DNA of 45,966 nucleotides from Paulinella micropora. Lineage: Eukaryota > Cercozoa > Imbricatea > Euglyphida. Below are positions 16,984 through 25,475 of this stretch, in pieces; position 1 is the stretch's first letter; every line of letters starts with the position of its first letter. Below the pieces are notes generated by a model, which searched no databases, was not told the DNA's origin, and saw only the letters and a program-made list of their open reading frames with translations. The stretch covers positions 319,471 through 365,436 of the forward strand of contig BJOX01000340.1 in assembly GCA_009731375.1 (NCBI GenBank), written 5' to 3'. The position numbers and the translations under genes were made by a program.

Positions 16984-17580
16984 TTAGGGGCCCGGTGCGC
17001 CAAGAGGCTCGTTGCTGGCCCTGTTGATGCCGGTCCAGCCGCGCACGTTGCCGTCCTCGCGCTCGAAGGCAGAGACCGAAGGGATCTTGCTCCACTGTTC
17101 GTCGCGCATTTTCGAGGCCTGGTACTCTTCGATCATTCTGGCGGCCTGCATACAACCATTCCAGTCGTTCCCGTAGCTGCGCCTGAGCTCGGTGAGCCAT
17201 GGCCTCATGACTGCGTTCGGCGGGCCCATGCCACCTCCGGCCACCATCTCAAAACAGTTGGTCTGGCAAAATTCGTCGCCGTACACGCCTGTGATCTCTG
17301 CCGCCGTGCCAACAAGAAGGACTGCGCCCTTGTACCAACTTGAAAGACTGTTCTTGCTCAGGCGCTGGGCGATGCCCTTCATGTTGCGTGTCGTGTCATC
17401 CAGCTGGGCCTCGGGGATCCCGTTGAGCGCAGAGTAAATAATACTGGAAGTGGCCAGGGCATCGGTCTTGACCACCGGGTCTGTTTGAGTACCGTGCTCC
17501 GCTGCGTCGTTGAGGTGCGCGCCCGACTTCTCGTCGGTGGTAGTCGCCAGGCGCACGGGTCCTCGTTGCGGGGCGGCCAT
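16984..17580 (-). CDS. Unknown protein, 198 aa
   Basis: A soluble-looking protein with an acidic/Thr-rich start, KGIAQRLSKNSLSSWYKGAV, a small hydrophobic VLLVGTAAEITGVYG stretch and CQTNCFEMVAGGGMGPP. Upstream is one of the clearest promoter-like boxes (17604-17623). Part of the co-oriented structural block. Not recognised. Confidence 0.7.
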   Translation of the reverse strand: MAAPQRGPVRLATTTDEKSGAHLNDAAEHGTQTDPVVKTDALATSSIIYSALNGIPEAQLDDTTRNMKGIAQRLSKNSLSSWYKGAVLLVGTAAEITGVYGDEFCQTNCFEMVAGGGMGPPNAVMRPWLTELRRSYGNDWNGCMQAARMIEEYQASKMRDEQWSKIPSVSAFEREDGNVRGWTGINRASNEPLGAPGP

Positions 17581-17603
17581 TTCTCTTCGTTTTATTTAAA
17601 TAG

Positions 17604-17623
17604 GGCCACCAGAGAATAAAAAA
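17604..17623 (-). promoter_or_regulatory. Candidate promoter box
   Basis: On the minus strand TTTTTTATTCTCTGGTGGCC, 23 bp before the ATG at 17580. It matches the recurrent A/T tract plus TTCTCTGG pattern and is nearly the same as the boxes at 22553-22572 and 14850-14869. Confidence 0.55.
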
Positions 17624-17628
17624 ATTTT

Positions 17629-17892
17629 TTACTTGGTGCCGTTCAGGACCGCTTCGCACTGCCTGGCCTGTTCGGGCGAGATTTTCAGCAGGATCTGTGC
17701 GTCCTGCACCTTGGGCGGCGGGAAGATCTTTTCGAGCGGTGCCTCCTCGATCGTGTTGTGCAGGGCCTCGAGTACTTTCTGTTCGGCCCGTGCCTCTTTC
17801 TGCCACTTGCGGCCGGCCTGCCTCAGTTCCTTTTCGTTCAGTTTGCCCAGCGCTAGCGCGAGCTGCGGGTTGAAACTTTGCAAGTGGTGCAT
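17629..17892 (-). CDS. Small helical protein, 87 aa
   Basis: A charged helical protein (LNEKELRQAGRKWQKEARAEQ) followed by a Pro-containing IFPPPKVQDAQILLKISPEQ segment. The stop sits in an AAGTAAAAAATTTTTTTATT tract. A box GTACTCAGAGAATTTTAAAAC at 17905-17925 matches the promoter pattern on the minus strand. It lies between the large coiled-coil gene and 16984-17580. Not recognised. Confidence 0.65.
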   Translation of the reverse strand: MHHLQSFNPQLALALGKLNEKELRQAGRKWQKEARAEQKVLEALHNTIEEAPLEKIFPPPKVQDAQILLKISPEQARQCEAVLNGTK

Positions 17893-17937
17893 TTTTAATT
17901 ACCGTGTACTCAGAGAATTTTAAAACAAACTTTTCTG

Positions 17938-20900
17938 TTAGTACGGTTTATGCCTTCTCGAGGCTCGTTTCTCTTGTTTCTTCTTCTTTTTCTTGCCGCC
18001 TTCGTCGTCTGGTGGTGCCTCCCCTTGATCTTCGGCCACTTCTTCTTTGCCCGTACGAGCCCTCTTGCTGGGACGGGGCGCTGTCGGCTCTTCTTCTCCT
18101 TGCTGCTCCGCGGCGGGTCTCTCGCCGGTGCTGAGTTCGCGCGCGACCCTGTCACGCACTTGGCTCGTGAATTCGGCCATGACCTTGCCATCGTCCAGCC
18201 CGTTGCCCATCACTTCCTTGTGTGCCGCAAAAGAGTTGGCCAGCTCCGTGCCCGCGGCCAGCATCCTTTCCTCGACGGTGTTGTAGCGCCGGTTGCCGGC
18301 CAGCCGGTCGACGGCCGCTCTGAGGTTGTTGTTCAGGTACGACGTGACGTGAATGGCGAGCGCTCTGTTGACGAGCTCTTCGTCGTGTATGTTATCTTTC
18401 TTGATGCCGGCCGCGCCCAGCCCCTCGCGCAGCGCGAATCGCTGCATGGCCAGAAAGTCCCTCTCTTGGTGGGCGCGCATGTACTCCCGCAGGGGCTCCG
18501 CGTAGTTCTTAAGTTTAGCCTCGCTCTCTTGTGCCTTCTTCTCGGCCGCTTCCGCCCTCTTGCGCAGCTCCTCCATCTCGCCGCGCATCCGCTCGACCTC
18601 TCCTTGGTCGCCGCCGCCGACCACGGCCGAGACCACGCTGGTAACCTTGGCCGTAGCGGCACTCAGCAGGGAACCGAGCCTCTTGACTTCTCTCTGCAGC
18701 AAGCCCTTCTTCTTGCCCATGTCGTCGGCCCGTTTTTGCGCTTCCTTGAGCTTCTTGCTGTCGGTCTTGGACGCTTGCAGCACCGCCTTGTTTTTCTGTC
18801 CGACCAGGCGGTTGTACGCCTTGCGCATTTTCTCGATCTCCGCGTCCTTCTCTGCGAGCTGTTCCTCCATCTCGTGCATGGCGGTCAGGCTCTCGGCGAT
18901 CATGTTGTCCTGCTTGTCAAGCTGTTCGGCCGCCCTGTGCCTTTCGACGATGCCCGAGTCGATAAAGGCGTCTTTTTCCAGCAGGGCTGTCTCTAGCTCG
19001 CGTATCTTGGCCTGTTTCTCGTCACGCTCCTTCTCGAGTTCCTTTAGTTTGGTCTCCACGGCACCGCTGCCCTGTTGCAGGCGATTGAGCTGCTCGACCG
19101 CGGCCTCCTCTTTTTCCTGTACACTGCGCAGCATTTCCTCTTGGGCCTTGCTTCTCTGTAACAGGTCGGCTATGCGCTGGTCCTTGGAGCTGAGTTCGGT
19201 TTCGAGTTGGCTGGTATGCAGTTGCGATTCCTGGAGCTGTTTCTCAGCGGCCTGCTGCTGCTGCACCTGCTCGTCCAGCCTGGCCTTGGCCTTCTCGTAC
19301 AGGGTGCGGCGCAGGTTGGCTAGCTTGGTCGCTCGCTTGGTTTCGTCCGCCGACCTTTCTTCCCGGCGGCTGTGTTCCATCTCGGCGTCGCGCAAGGCTT
19401 GCTCGGCGGCCTCTGCCTGTCTCTTGAGCTTGGTGACTTGTCCTTTCTGTGCGCTCAGCTTCTTGGCGAGCTCGGCCACCTTGTCTTCGGACGCCAGGTA
19501 CGCCTCGGTCGCTTCGGCCATGCTCTCCTCGTGCCCGTTCTCCAGCCGTTTGATCCTCTCCCGGATGAGGGCTGCTTTCTGTCTCTCGTCATTGGCGGTT
19601 TCCTGGGCCGCCCTCACCTCCTCTTCCGCCTTCTTTCGCTCTCCCTCCGCGAGGTTGATCTGCTGGTCTCGTTCTTCTATCTTGGCGTCCTGTTCTCGGA
19701 TTTGCTGCTTGAGCTTGGTCAAGGCCGCCTGGGCGGCGCGTGCTTGGGCGATCCGCTTCCGGTCGAGCCTGGCCGCGTCCTCAGAGGTGGTGGCAACTTC
19801 CTTTTGCGCGCGGTGCAGCTCTGCCACTAGGTCCTGGTTGGCGGAGCCTAGCTCGGCTTTTTCCTTGTTGGTCCGATCCAACTCGCGCTGTACGTCTCCT
19901 AGCCGCAGCCTGTACTGCTCCAGCAACTGCTCGGTCTGGTCGTGGCGTTCCTTGTCGGTCTTGGCCTCGTCCCGGATCCTCTGGACCTCGGTCTCTAGGG
20001 CGGCCGCCTCCGTCTGTGCCTGGGCCAGGGCCTGCTTGGTCTGGCCATGTTCGGCCTGCAGCTGCTGCATGTCCGCCTGTACTGCCTGCTTGTCTGCCTC
20101 TGCACTCGCTGCCGCCTGCTTGAACTCCTGGTTCTCGGTGGCTGCGCGATCGTACCATTCCTGCACCTGCACCTGCTGCTGGACGTCCACGATGTTCTGC
20201 TCTTTGCGTGCCAGTTCCTGCTGTCTGGCTTGCATCTCCTGTGCGGCCTGGTTTATTAACCGCTCGCGCTGTTCGACGCTGGCCGCCTTGTTCTGCAGCT
20301 GCTGGCTAATAGCGATCAGGCGCTGTTCCCTCTCCTGGTCGAGTTGTTTGTGTTCTTGTCTGATCTGCCCGATGACTGTGCCCGCCTGTTCCTTGGCCTC
20401 TGTTAATTTTCGCAGGAAGGTTGTCTTGTTGTTGTCGAGTGTTTTTTGCAGCCTTTGGTTGAGTTCGAGCAGCCGCAGCTTCTCTGTCTCGGCCCGTTGG
20501 CGCTGCTGTTCCTTCTGTTTCTTTTCGAGCTCGAGCGCTTGGGCTCGCTCTCTAGCGCCGCGGAGCTCGTCGTTCAGCGAGGCGACCTTGCTGTTCAGGC
20601 CAGCTACCGTGTTCTCGAACTCTTGTTTTTGCTCTGCTTCCAGCCGGGCGACCTCCGCCAGCACCGCTGCGTGGGCCGCCTCCTGTGCGTCTCGTTCGTC
20701 TCTTTGTTTTTTGGCTTCCTCGTTGGCTTGGGCCAGCCGCTTCTCCCATTGCTGCTTGGCTTCCCTGGCGCGCGCCTCCTGTCCCGCGTCCTTGGCCACG
20801 AGCGCCCGTTGTAGCTTCTCGTCCGCCTGGCGTACTTGCTCTTGTAGCCGCTGTTGTAGGCCTTGTGTCTCTGCCTGTTGGGCCTGCAGCTGTTTTTGTA

Positions 20901-22524
20901 GTTTCTCTATCTCAACCTGTGCTTGCTGTGCCGCCTGCTTGTTGTCAGCCTCCGTGGCCGCCTTGAGCTTTTTCTCCTGTTCGTCCAGCTTCGTTTGCAA
21001 TTCCTGTACCTGCTGGGTAAGCTGTCCCTGTTGCTGCTGCCCCGCCTCCAGTTGCTCTTTGGCTTGGCGCAATTGCTCGCTCAGTCCGCTCACCTTTTGT
21101 CTGGCTTCTTTCAACTCCTGTACCTTGCCGGCTCTGTTTGCTTCTAGCAGCTGCAGCTTCTCTCTCGCTCGGTCCCGTTCCTTCTCGCTGGCACTCGAGC
21201 CGACTGCTAGCTGCTGCTTGAGGCGGTTGATCTCTCCTTTATTTTTGAGGTCCTCGTGCCTCCAGGCCGAGTCTAGCTGCGCCATCTGGTCGGCCGCATT
21301 TTGCAAGCCCTGTTCGAGTTCCTGGATTTGCCCGTCCCGGTGGCGGATTTCATCTGACGCCCAGACTATCACTGGGTCCATTGTAGACGCGACAGGCTCT
21401 GCTGCTCGGTCGCCAGGAGGGAAAGGTTCCCCTCCCAGGCCGGTCAGGGCGTGCTTGTTGTCGCCATCGGCGCCACTAGCGTCGTCGGGCGGGGGCGTAG
21501 CGGGCTCGGCCGCCTGGTCACCAGGGGGGAAAGGGTCCCCTCCCAGGCCGGTCAGGGCGTGCTTGCTGTCGCTCGCTGCTTTGGGCGAGGCAGGCTCGGC
21601 CGCCCCGCCGCCAGGGGGGAAAGGGCGCCTCCGGTGCCCAGTGATGTCGTGCTTGCTGTCGCCCGCTGCTTCGGCCGCGTCGTTAGGTATGGGCGAGGCA
21701 GGCTCGGCCGCCCCGCCACCAGGGGGGAAAGGGCGCCTCCGGTGCCCAGTGATGTCGTACTTGCTGTCGCCCGCTGCTTCGGCCGCGTCGTTAGGTATGG
21801 GCGAGGCAGGCTCGGCCGCCCCGCCACCAGGGGGGAAAGGGCGCCTCCGGTGCCCAGTGATGTCGTGCTTGCTGTCGCCCGCTGCTTCGGCCGCGTCGTT
21901 AGGTATGGGCGAGGCAGGCTCGGCCGCCCCGCCACCAGGGGGGAAAGGGCGCCTCCGGTGCCCAGTGATGTCGTACTTGTCCTCGTCGTCGTCGAAGTAA
22001 TCGATGCGCCCTCCGCGCGGCCGCCGCCCCCCGCCGCCACCGCCGCCGCCACCACCGCCTGCGTCCCAGTTGATTTCGCCCCCGCCGTCGCCGCCGCCTT
22101 CGTCCTCGCTGTCGCTACCACCGCCGCGGCCGCGCGGCGACGCGGAGCGCGAGGGCCGTGGCGACACCGAGGCGGAACGCGAGCGCGGTGGTGGCGGCGA
22201 GGCGGAACGCGAGCGCGGTGGTGGCGGCGAGGCGGAACGCGAGCGCGGTGGTGGCGGCGAGGCGGGGCGCGGCGGGGAGGGCGGTTCCAGGATGCCCAGC
22301 GCCTGGTGCAGTTCGGGGTTTACCCACTTCATGATGTCGCGGGTCTTCTGGGCCCTTTGTTTGTCGGTCTGGCCCGCATAGCCCGTGGGCCCTGCTCGTT
22401 TGCCGCGGACAACGGGCTTGTTGTCGACCCAGGACGGCTTGCGTGTTTTGGTCAGCTTGCGCGACAGGCTCTCCTTGTCTTCCCGGCGCATCCATGGCGC
22501 CGTGGTGTAGAAAGAGGGAGGCAT
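17938..22524 (-). CDS. Giant coiled-coil protein with repeat-rich N-terminus, 1528 aa
   Basis: The ATG at 22524 (MPPSFYTTAPW) is chosen; the frame extends 39 bp upstream only with a TTG. Order of parts: a conserved-looking N-terminus (about 1-80) with RRED..SRKLTKTRK; three PPPPRSRSAS repeats; an acidic/Gly-rich linker; four near-identical 36-residue repeats with HRRRPFPPGGGAAEPASP, plus two diverged copies; about 950 residues of unbroken Gln/Glu/Lys/Ala coiled coil; a helical domain (YMRAHQERDFLAMQRFALR, ALAIHVTSYLNNNLRAAVDRL); and a Lys/Arg-rich tail (GGKKKKKKQEKR). The position among capsid genes suggests a virion scaffold, tape-measure-like or core protein. No family recognised. Confidence 0.85.
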   Translation of the reverse strand: MPPSFYTTAPWMRREDKESLSRKLTKTRKPSWVDNKPVVRGKRAGPTGYAGQTDKQRAQKTRDIMKWVNPELHQALGILEPPSPPRPASPPPPRSRSASPPPPRSRSASPPPPRSRSASVSPRPSRSASPRGRGGGSDSEDEGGGDGGGEINWDAGGGGGGGGGGGRRPRGGRIDYFDDDEDKYDITGHRRRPFPPGGGAAEPASPIPNDAAEAAGDSKHDITGHRRRPFPPGGGAAEPASPIPNDAAEAAGDSKYDITGHRRRPFPPGGGAAEPASPIPNDAAEAAGDSKHDITGHRRRPFPPGGGAAEPASPKAASDSKHALTGLGGDPFPPGDQAAEPATPPPDDASGADGDNKHALTGLGGEPFPPGDRAAEPVASTMDPVIVWASDEIRHRDGQIQELEQGLQNAADQMAQLDSAWRHEDLKNKGEINRLKQQLAVGSSASEKERDRAREKLQLLEANRAGKVQELKEARQKVSGLSEQLRQAKEQLEAGQQQQGQLTQQVQELQTKLDEQEKKLKAATEADNKQAAQQAQVEIEKLQKQLQAQQAETQGLQQRLQEQVRQADEKLQRALVAKDAGQEARAREAKQQWEKRLAQANEEAKKQRDERDAQEAAHAAVLAEVARLEAEQKQEFENTVAGLNSKVASLNDELRGARERAQALELEKKQKEQQRQRAETEKLRLLELNQRLQKTLDNNKTTFLRKLTEAKEQAGTVIGQIRQEHKQLDQEREQRLIAISQQLQNKAASVEQRERLINQAAQEMQARQQELARKEQNIVDVQQQVQVQEWYDRAATENQEFKQAAASAEADKQAVQADMQQLQAEHGQTKQALAQAQTEAAALETEVQRIRDEAKTDKERHDQTEQLLEQYRLRLGDVQRELDRTNKEKAELGSANQDLVAELHRAQKEVATTSEDAARLDRKRIAQARAAQAALTKLKQQIREQDAKIEERDQQINLAEGERKKAEEEVRAAQETANDERQKAALIRERIKRLENGHEESMAEATEAYLASEDKVAELAKKLSAQKGQVTKLKRQAEAAEQALRDAEMEHSRREERSADETKRATKLANLRRTLYEKAKARLDEQVQQQQAAEKQLQESQLHTSQLETELSSKDQRIADLLQRSKAQEEMLRSVQEKEEAAVEQLNRLQQGSGAVETKLKELEKERDEKQAKIRELETALLEKDAFIDSGIVERHRAAEQLDKQDNMIAESLTAMHEMEEQLAEKDAEIEKMRKAYNRLVGQKNKAVLQASKTDSKKLKEAQKRADDMGKKKGLLQREVKRLGSLLSAATAKVTSVVSAVVGGGDQGEVERMRGEMEELRKRAEAAEKKAQESEAKLKNYAEPLREYMRAHQERDFLAMQRFALREGLGAAGIKKDNIHDEELVNRALAIHVTSYLNNNLRAAVDRLAGNRRYNTVEERMLAAGTELANSFAAHKEVMGNGLDDGKVMAEFTSQVRDRVARELSTGERPAAEQQGEEEPTAPRPSKRARTGKEEVAEDQGEAPPDDEGGKKKKKKQEKRASRRHKPY
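21583..21979 (-). repeat. 108-bp tandem repeats inside the coiled-coil gene
   Basis: Units start at 21583, 21691, 21799 and 21907; the spacing is exactly 108 bp and the copies are almost identical. Each encodes 36 residues containing ITGHRRRPFPPGGGAAEPAS. Two diverged copies occupy about 21390-21583. The near-identity implies recent expansion or gene conversion. Confidence 0.9.
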
Positions 22525-22552
22525 TCCCCCCCCCCTTTGTTTTACAAAACTA

Positions 22553-22572
22553 GCACCAGACAATAAAAAAAT
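22553..22572 (-). promoter_or_regulatory. Candidate promoter box upstream of the coiled-coil gene
   Basis: On the minus strand TTTTTTTATTGTCTGGTGCT, 28 bp before the ATG at 22524. It lies in the 82-bp divergent spacer shared with the ATPase gene, which has its own tract AATAAAAAAATTTAATTGCC on the plus strand. Confidence 0.5.
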
Positions 22573-22606
22573 TTAATTGCCGCTCAACGACATTTGAAAA
22601 AGGGTC

Positions 22607-24135
22607 ATGGACGACAATGCCGGCCCGGTGGGCGCCCTGCCAGCGCCAAACGACGCGGAGGAAGAAGAACCGATCGAGGAGAAGATAGACGAGTACATCC
22701 AGAAACAAAAGGAGAAGAAGTCCAAAAAGAAAAAGAAGAAGAAGGACGAGAAGGAAGAAGAAGAACTGCCGGAGGACCCGGAACAGCTCTCGCGCAATGT
22801 CGAGTACTTCTACCCCAAGGACCCGACGGCCGGCCAGCTTTTCGTGCTGGTCGGTAAGAGCGAGAGAGGTAAGACCCATTTCTTGCGCTGGTTACTGTAC
22901 TCGATGTGCCTCCGCAAAAAGGGAGCGTTCCAATTCGGGCTCGTGATGGTTCGCACCAAGTTCAAGCACTCCTATCGCTTCCACTGGGCGTCGGAGCAGC
23001 ACGTGCGGGTGTACGAGGGCTTCAACAAGGACGTGCTGGTGCAGTACGTTGACAACTTGAAACGACGCTACCAACAGCAAGGATATTTAGAACCAAGTTT
23101 CCTCGTCTTCGATGATTTGGTTGGTATCTTGAACACGCAGGACGGCTGGATGAGCAACTTTATCGGGACTTACAGGTGATTTTACTGCAACATGCAGTGT
23201 TGTATTAACTCTTTCTGTGATTTTTTGTGCAGGCATTACAATATTTCAATTTTTGTGGCTGTCCAGTACCTGACCGGCCGCCAGAGCGTAAGTCACTGTC
23301 ACGCGCTTATGAAATTCAGACTTGGTTTGTCTGTTCAGGTTTCTCCGATCATGCGCGAGCAAACGAGTTTTACGGTCATGTTTCTGAGCAAGAACCACAA
23401 GACGCTGAACGCGCTTTGGTGTGTATGTATGTGTGCACACATGCATACACGCGTATATGTTTGTATAGGGAGAACTACGGGCAGATGATGGACAAGAAGT
23501 CGTTTTTCCGGCACTTGGCCCAGGCCACGGACCCCGAAGTGACAGGCACCAAGCACGCGTGCGTGGTCTACAGCGAACGAGTAGACAAGCTCGAACACAA
23601 CTACATGTCGTGGCTGGCGCCGGCATCGCTTCCGGACGGGGAGGTCATGCTCAAGGGCCCCGACAAGCCCAAGGAACCGAGCAAGGACGAGCTCACCAAG
23701 GAACTGCGCTTGGCCCAGCTCGCGTGGCGCGCGCCGAGCTGGGTGCCCAAGAACCTGAACCTGTCGCGCGGAGACCACGCGGCCCTGCAGAAAATGATGC
23801 ACTACGCCGACGCGGCCAAGAGCCGCCTGCGCAAGGGCAAGAGCCTGGCCCAGAAGGACAAGCAAAAGCTGCGGAACATGGTGGCATTTGGCAAGGACGC
23901 GGAGGCGGCGGCCGAGGCGCGCTGGCGCGAGCAACAGGTGCCGCCGCCGCGGCCGCCGAGGCACAGCTACGTCTACGCCAACGACCCGAACCACCGCATG
24001 CACCCGTACCGCACGCCCAGCATGGTGAGGCGCGTCGACCAGCGGCCGGCGCTGGGCATGCCGCCTCCTCCTCCGCGACGCCTAGGCCTGGGCCCGGGCG
24101 GGCCGGCGGGCCAGAGGCTGTTAGCCCGGATGTAG
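22607..24135 (+). CDS. A32-type DNA-packaging ATPase (FtsK/HerA superfamily), spliced, 456 aa
   Basis: Four exons are predicted: 22607-23175, 23233-23287, 23339-23418 and 23469-24135; the total is divisible by three with one stop. The motor pumps genomic DNA into the capsid. Walker A is LVGKSERGKT (residues 81-90), Walker B is SFLVFDDLV (about 164-172). A conserved sensor-like FLSKNHK segment lies in exon 3. An unusual Lys/Glu-rich stretch (about 33-53) precedes the ATPase core. The C-terminal third (from exon 4) is Arg/Pro-rich, with PPPPRRLGLGPGGPAG near the end. The core motifs are contiguous only after splicing. The three 50-57-bp introns have GT-AG ends. Confidence 0.92.
23176..23232 (+). 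other. Intron 1 of the packaging ATPase
   Basis: 57 bp, starts GTGATTTTAC and ends TTTTTTGTGCAG; splits an Arg codon (phase 2). Unspliced reading meets a stop at once. Confidence 0.85.
23288..23338 (+). other. Intron 2 of the packaging ATPase
   Basis: 51 bp, starts GTAAGTCACT (consensus donor) and ends TGTCTGTTCAG, phase 0. Confidence 0.85.
23419..23468 (+). other. Intron 3 of the packaging ATPase
   Basis: 50 bp, starts GTGTGTATGTATG and ends TTTGTATAG, phase 2. It contains alternating purine-pyrimidine (TGTG/CACAC) sequence. Confidence 0.8.
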
Positions 24136-24140
24136 CACCC

Positions 24141-24160
24141 TTTTTTTATTCTTGTGGCCT
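24141..24160 (+). promoter_or_regulatory. Candidate promoter box
   Basis: TTTTTTTATTCTTGTGGCCT, 14 bp before the ATG at 24175; matches the recurrent pattern. A TATAAA-like word lies directly before the ATG. Confidence 0.5.
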
Positions 24161-24174
24161 AGTATAGTTATAAA

Positions 24175-24765
24175 ATGCTAGAGCGTCTGCCCAGCGACTT
24201 GCTAACGGAAGTCCTGTCGTGGCTCGGCCCGGGCGAACTGGCACGCACGGTGGTCTACCTCCGGGGCCACACAAACTGCTTCATCCGCCCCAGGCCACGG
24301 AAGCGGCGCAAGTCCGTAGCTAAAGCAAGCACGGAGTTCGAGGGCCTGCGCCGCCTGCTGAATACAGCGTTCACATTCAAGATCAAGAACATTAACATGC
24401 TGCTGGCCCGGGTAGAAAAGAAGGCAGACAAGATCTGCTTCGAGTGCCTGTCACAGATTTACTCACAGAACTTGTGCGCCGAGCACTTTTGTGCCAAGCA
24501 CCGCCATGAACTAGTGACACTCGTGGAGGCAGTCAGGGCCCTGGGCCGGACTTCTTACCCTACCAGGCGGAACAGGCGCGAGCAGGTAGTCGTGCTGTCC
24601 TACGTGCCGGTGTATCATTTTCTAGAGGCCTACCGGAACAGCGGGTGGGAAGTAGTCCAGCCCAATAAGTGGCAGCGTTTCCTGTGGCAGGCCGGGGCAT
24701 TCGAGACCGGCCTGCGCTTTCTGCCTCGTTTCAATACCAATCTTTATTATACAACGCACGATTAA
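24175..24765 (+). CDS. F-box and zinc-finger-like protein, 196 aa
   Basis: The N-terminus ERLPSDLLTEVLSWLGPGEL (residues 3-22) is a good F-box core, which in cellular proteins docks on SKP1 in an SCF ubiquitin ligase. Residues 78-105 hold a Cys/His cluster, CFECL..LCAEHFCAKHRHE, fitting a zinc site. The C-terminal part (YHFLEAYRNSGWEVVQPNKW) is unrecognised. An F-box plus a second binding module suggests redirecting host proteins for degradation; this is inference from layout. The stop shares TTAA with the convergent 24762-25355 gene. Confidence 0.75.
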   Translation: MLERLPSDLLTEVLSWLGPGELARTVVYLRGHTNCFIRPRPRKRRKSVAKASTEFEGLRRLLNTAFTFKIKNINMLLARVEKKADKICFECLSQIYSQNLCAEHFCAKHRHELVTLVEAVRALGRTSYPTRRNRREQVVVLSYVPVYHFLEAYRNSGWEVVQPNKWQRFLWQAGAFETGLRFLPRFNTNLYYTTHD

Positions 24766-25355
24766 AAAAACTTGTGTACGTAACCTTCGGACAAGTCAAC
24801 CCAACCGTCTTCGTCGTCATGCTGTCCTTGCTCTGCAAGTGGCTCTTCTTCGCTCCCGCAGAACTCGTATTCGGGCAGGGGCGACAGCAGCGGTCCCCAT
24901 GTCTCAATTTCGGCCAGGACCGCAACTGTAGTCTGTGCCTCGTTCGCAGCCGGGAGGAGGGTTTCTGTTGTGTCTGGTCCCAGCTCAGCCAAAATTGTCG
25001 TAGCGTCGACGATGCACTCGCCATTGCGCGCGAGAGCGGGGATAACTTCTACAAGGGGCTGATTTCGCGGCCGGAGGACTGCCCCAGGGGCTGACCGTGT
25101 TTTGCGGCCAAAATCGTGCACCAGGCTGTCTACGATCTCCGCCGCCGCGGCCGGGCTCGCGACCCATGTCCCGTCCTTGCGCCCTCCGCGGTTCTTGAAG
25201 ACGTGGCGTTTCATGTTTTCTAATTTGTACGGGTGGAGCTGCAGATGCCGTTTTACCCGGGCGGCGCAGCGGTTGCGGTCCCACGTAGGATATTTCTGGT
25301 GGACGGCGTCCACCAGTGACACCTCACCCCATTGTGTAGTTCTGACGGTCGTCAT
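24762..25355 (-). CDS. Putative DNA-binding protein, 197 aa
   Basis: The first 80 residues (VSLVDAVHQKYPTWDRNRCA, VKRHLQLHPYKLENM, GGRKDGTWVASPAAAAEIV) have the feel of a small viral DNA-binding domain of the KilA-N/MSV199 kind: a basic helical segment followed by a glycine turn and a TWVA strand. The C-terminal half is acidic (EYEFCGSEEEPLAEQGQHDD). The assignment is weak; no single diagnostic motif is present. Convergent with the F-box gene, with a 4-bp stop overlap. Confidence 0.65.
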   Translation of the reverse strand: MTTVRTTQWGEVSLVDAVHQKYPTWDRNRCAARVKRHLQLHPYKLENMKRHVFKNRGGRKDGTWVASPAAAAEIVDSLVHDFGRKTRSAPGAVLRPRNQPLVEVIPALARNGECIVDATTILAELGPDTTETLLPAANEAQTTVAVLAEIETWGPLLSPLPEYEFCGSEEEPLAEQGQHDDEDGWVDLSEGYVHKFF

Positions 25356-25475
25356 TTCTCTTTTTGGACTTGTTGTCTTGGCTCCGGGACGAATTGTGAG
25401 CTGGTCACGATGAGTAAAAAAGTAACGGACAAGTGGGGCCAGAATGTTCTAGAAAAAGCGCCGGGTCCATCCGAT

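Noticed and set aside
18560-22000. Long plus-strand ORF (1146 codons) antisense to the coiled-coil gene
   Set aside because: Its Ser/Cys-rich product mirrors the Glu/Gln/Lys codons of the true gene; no domain or start context. The same holds for 21451-22566.
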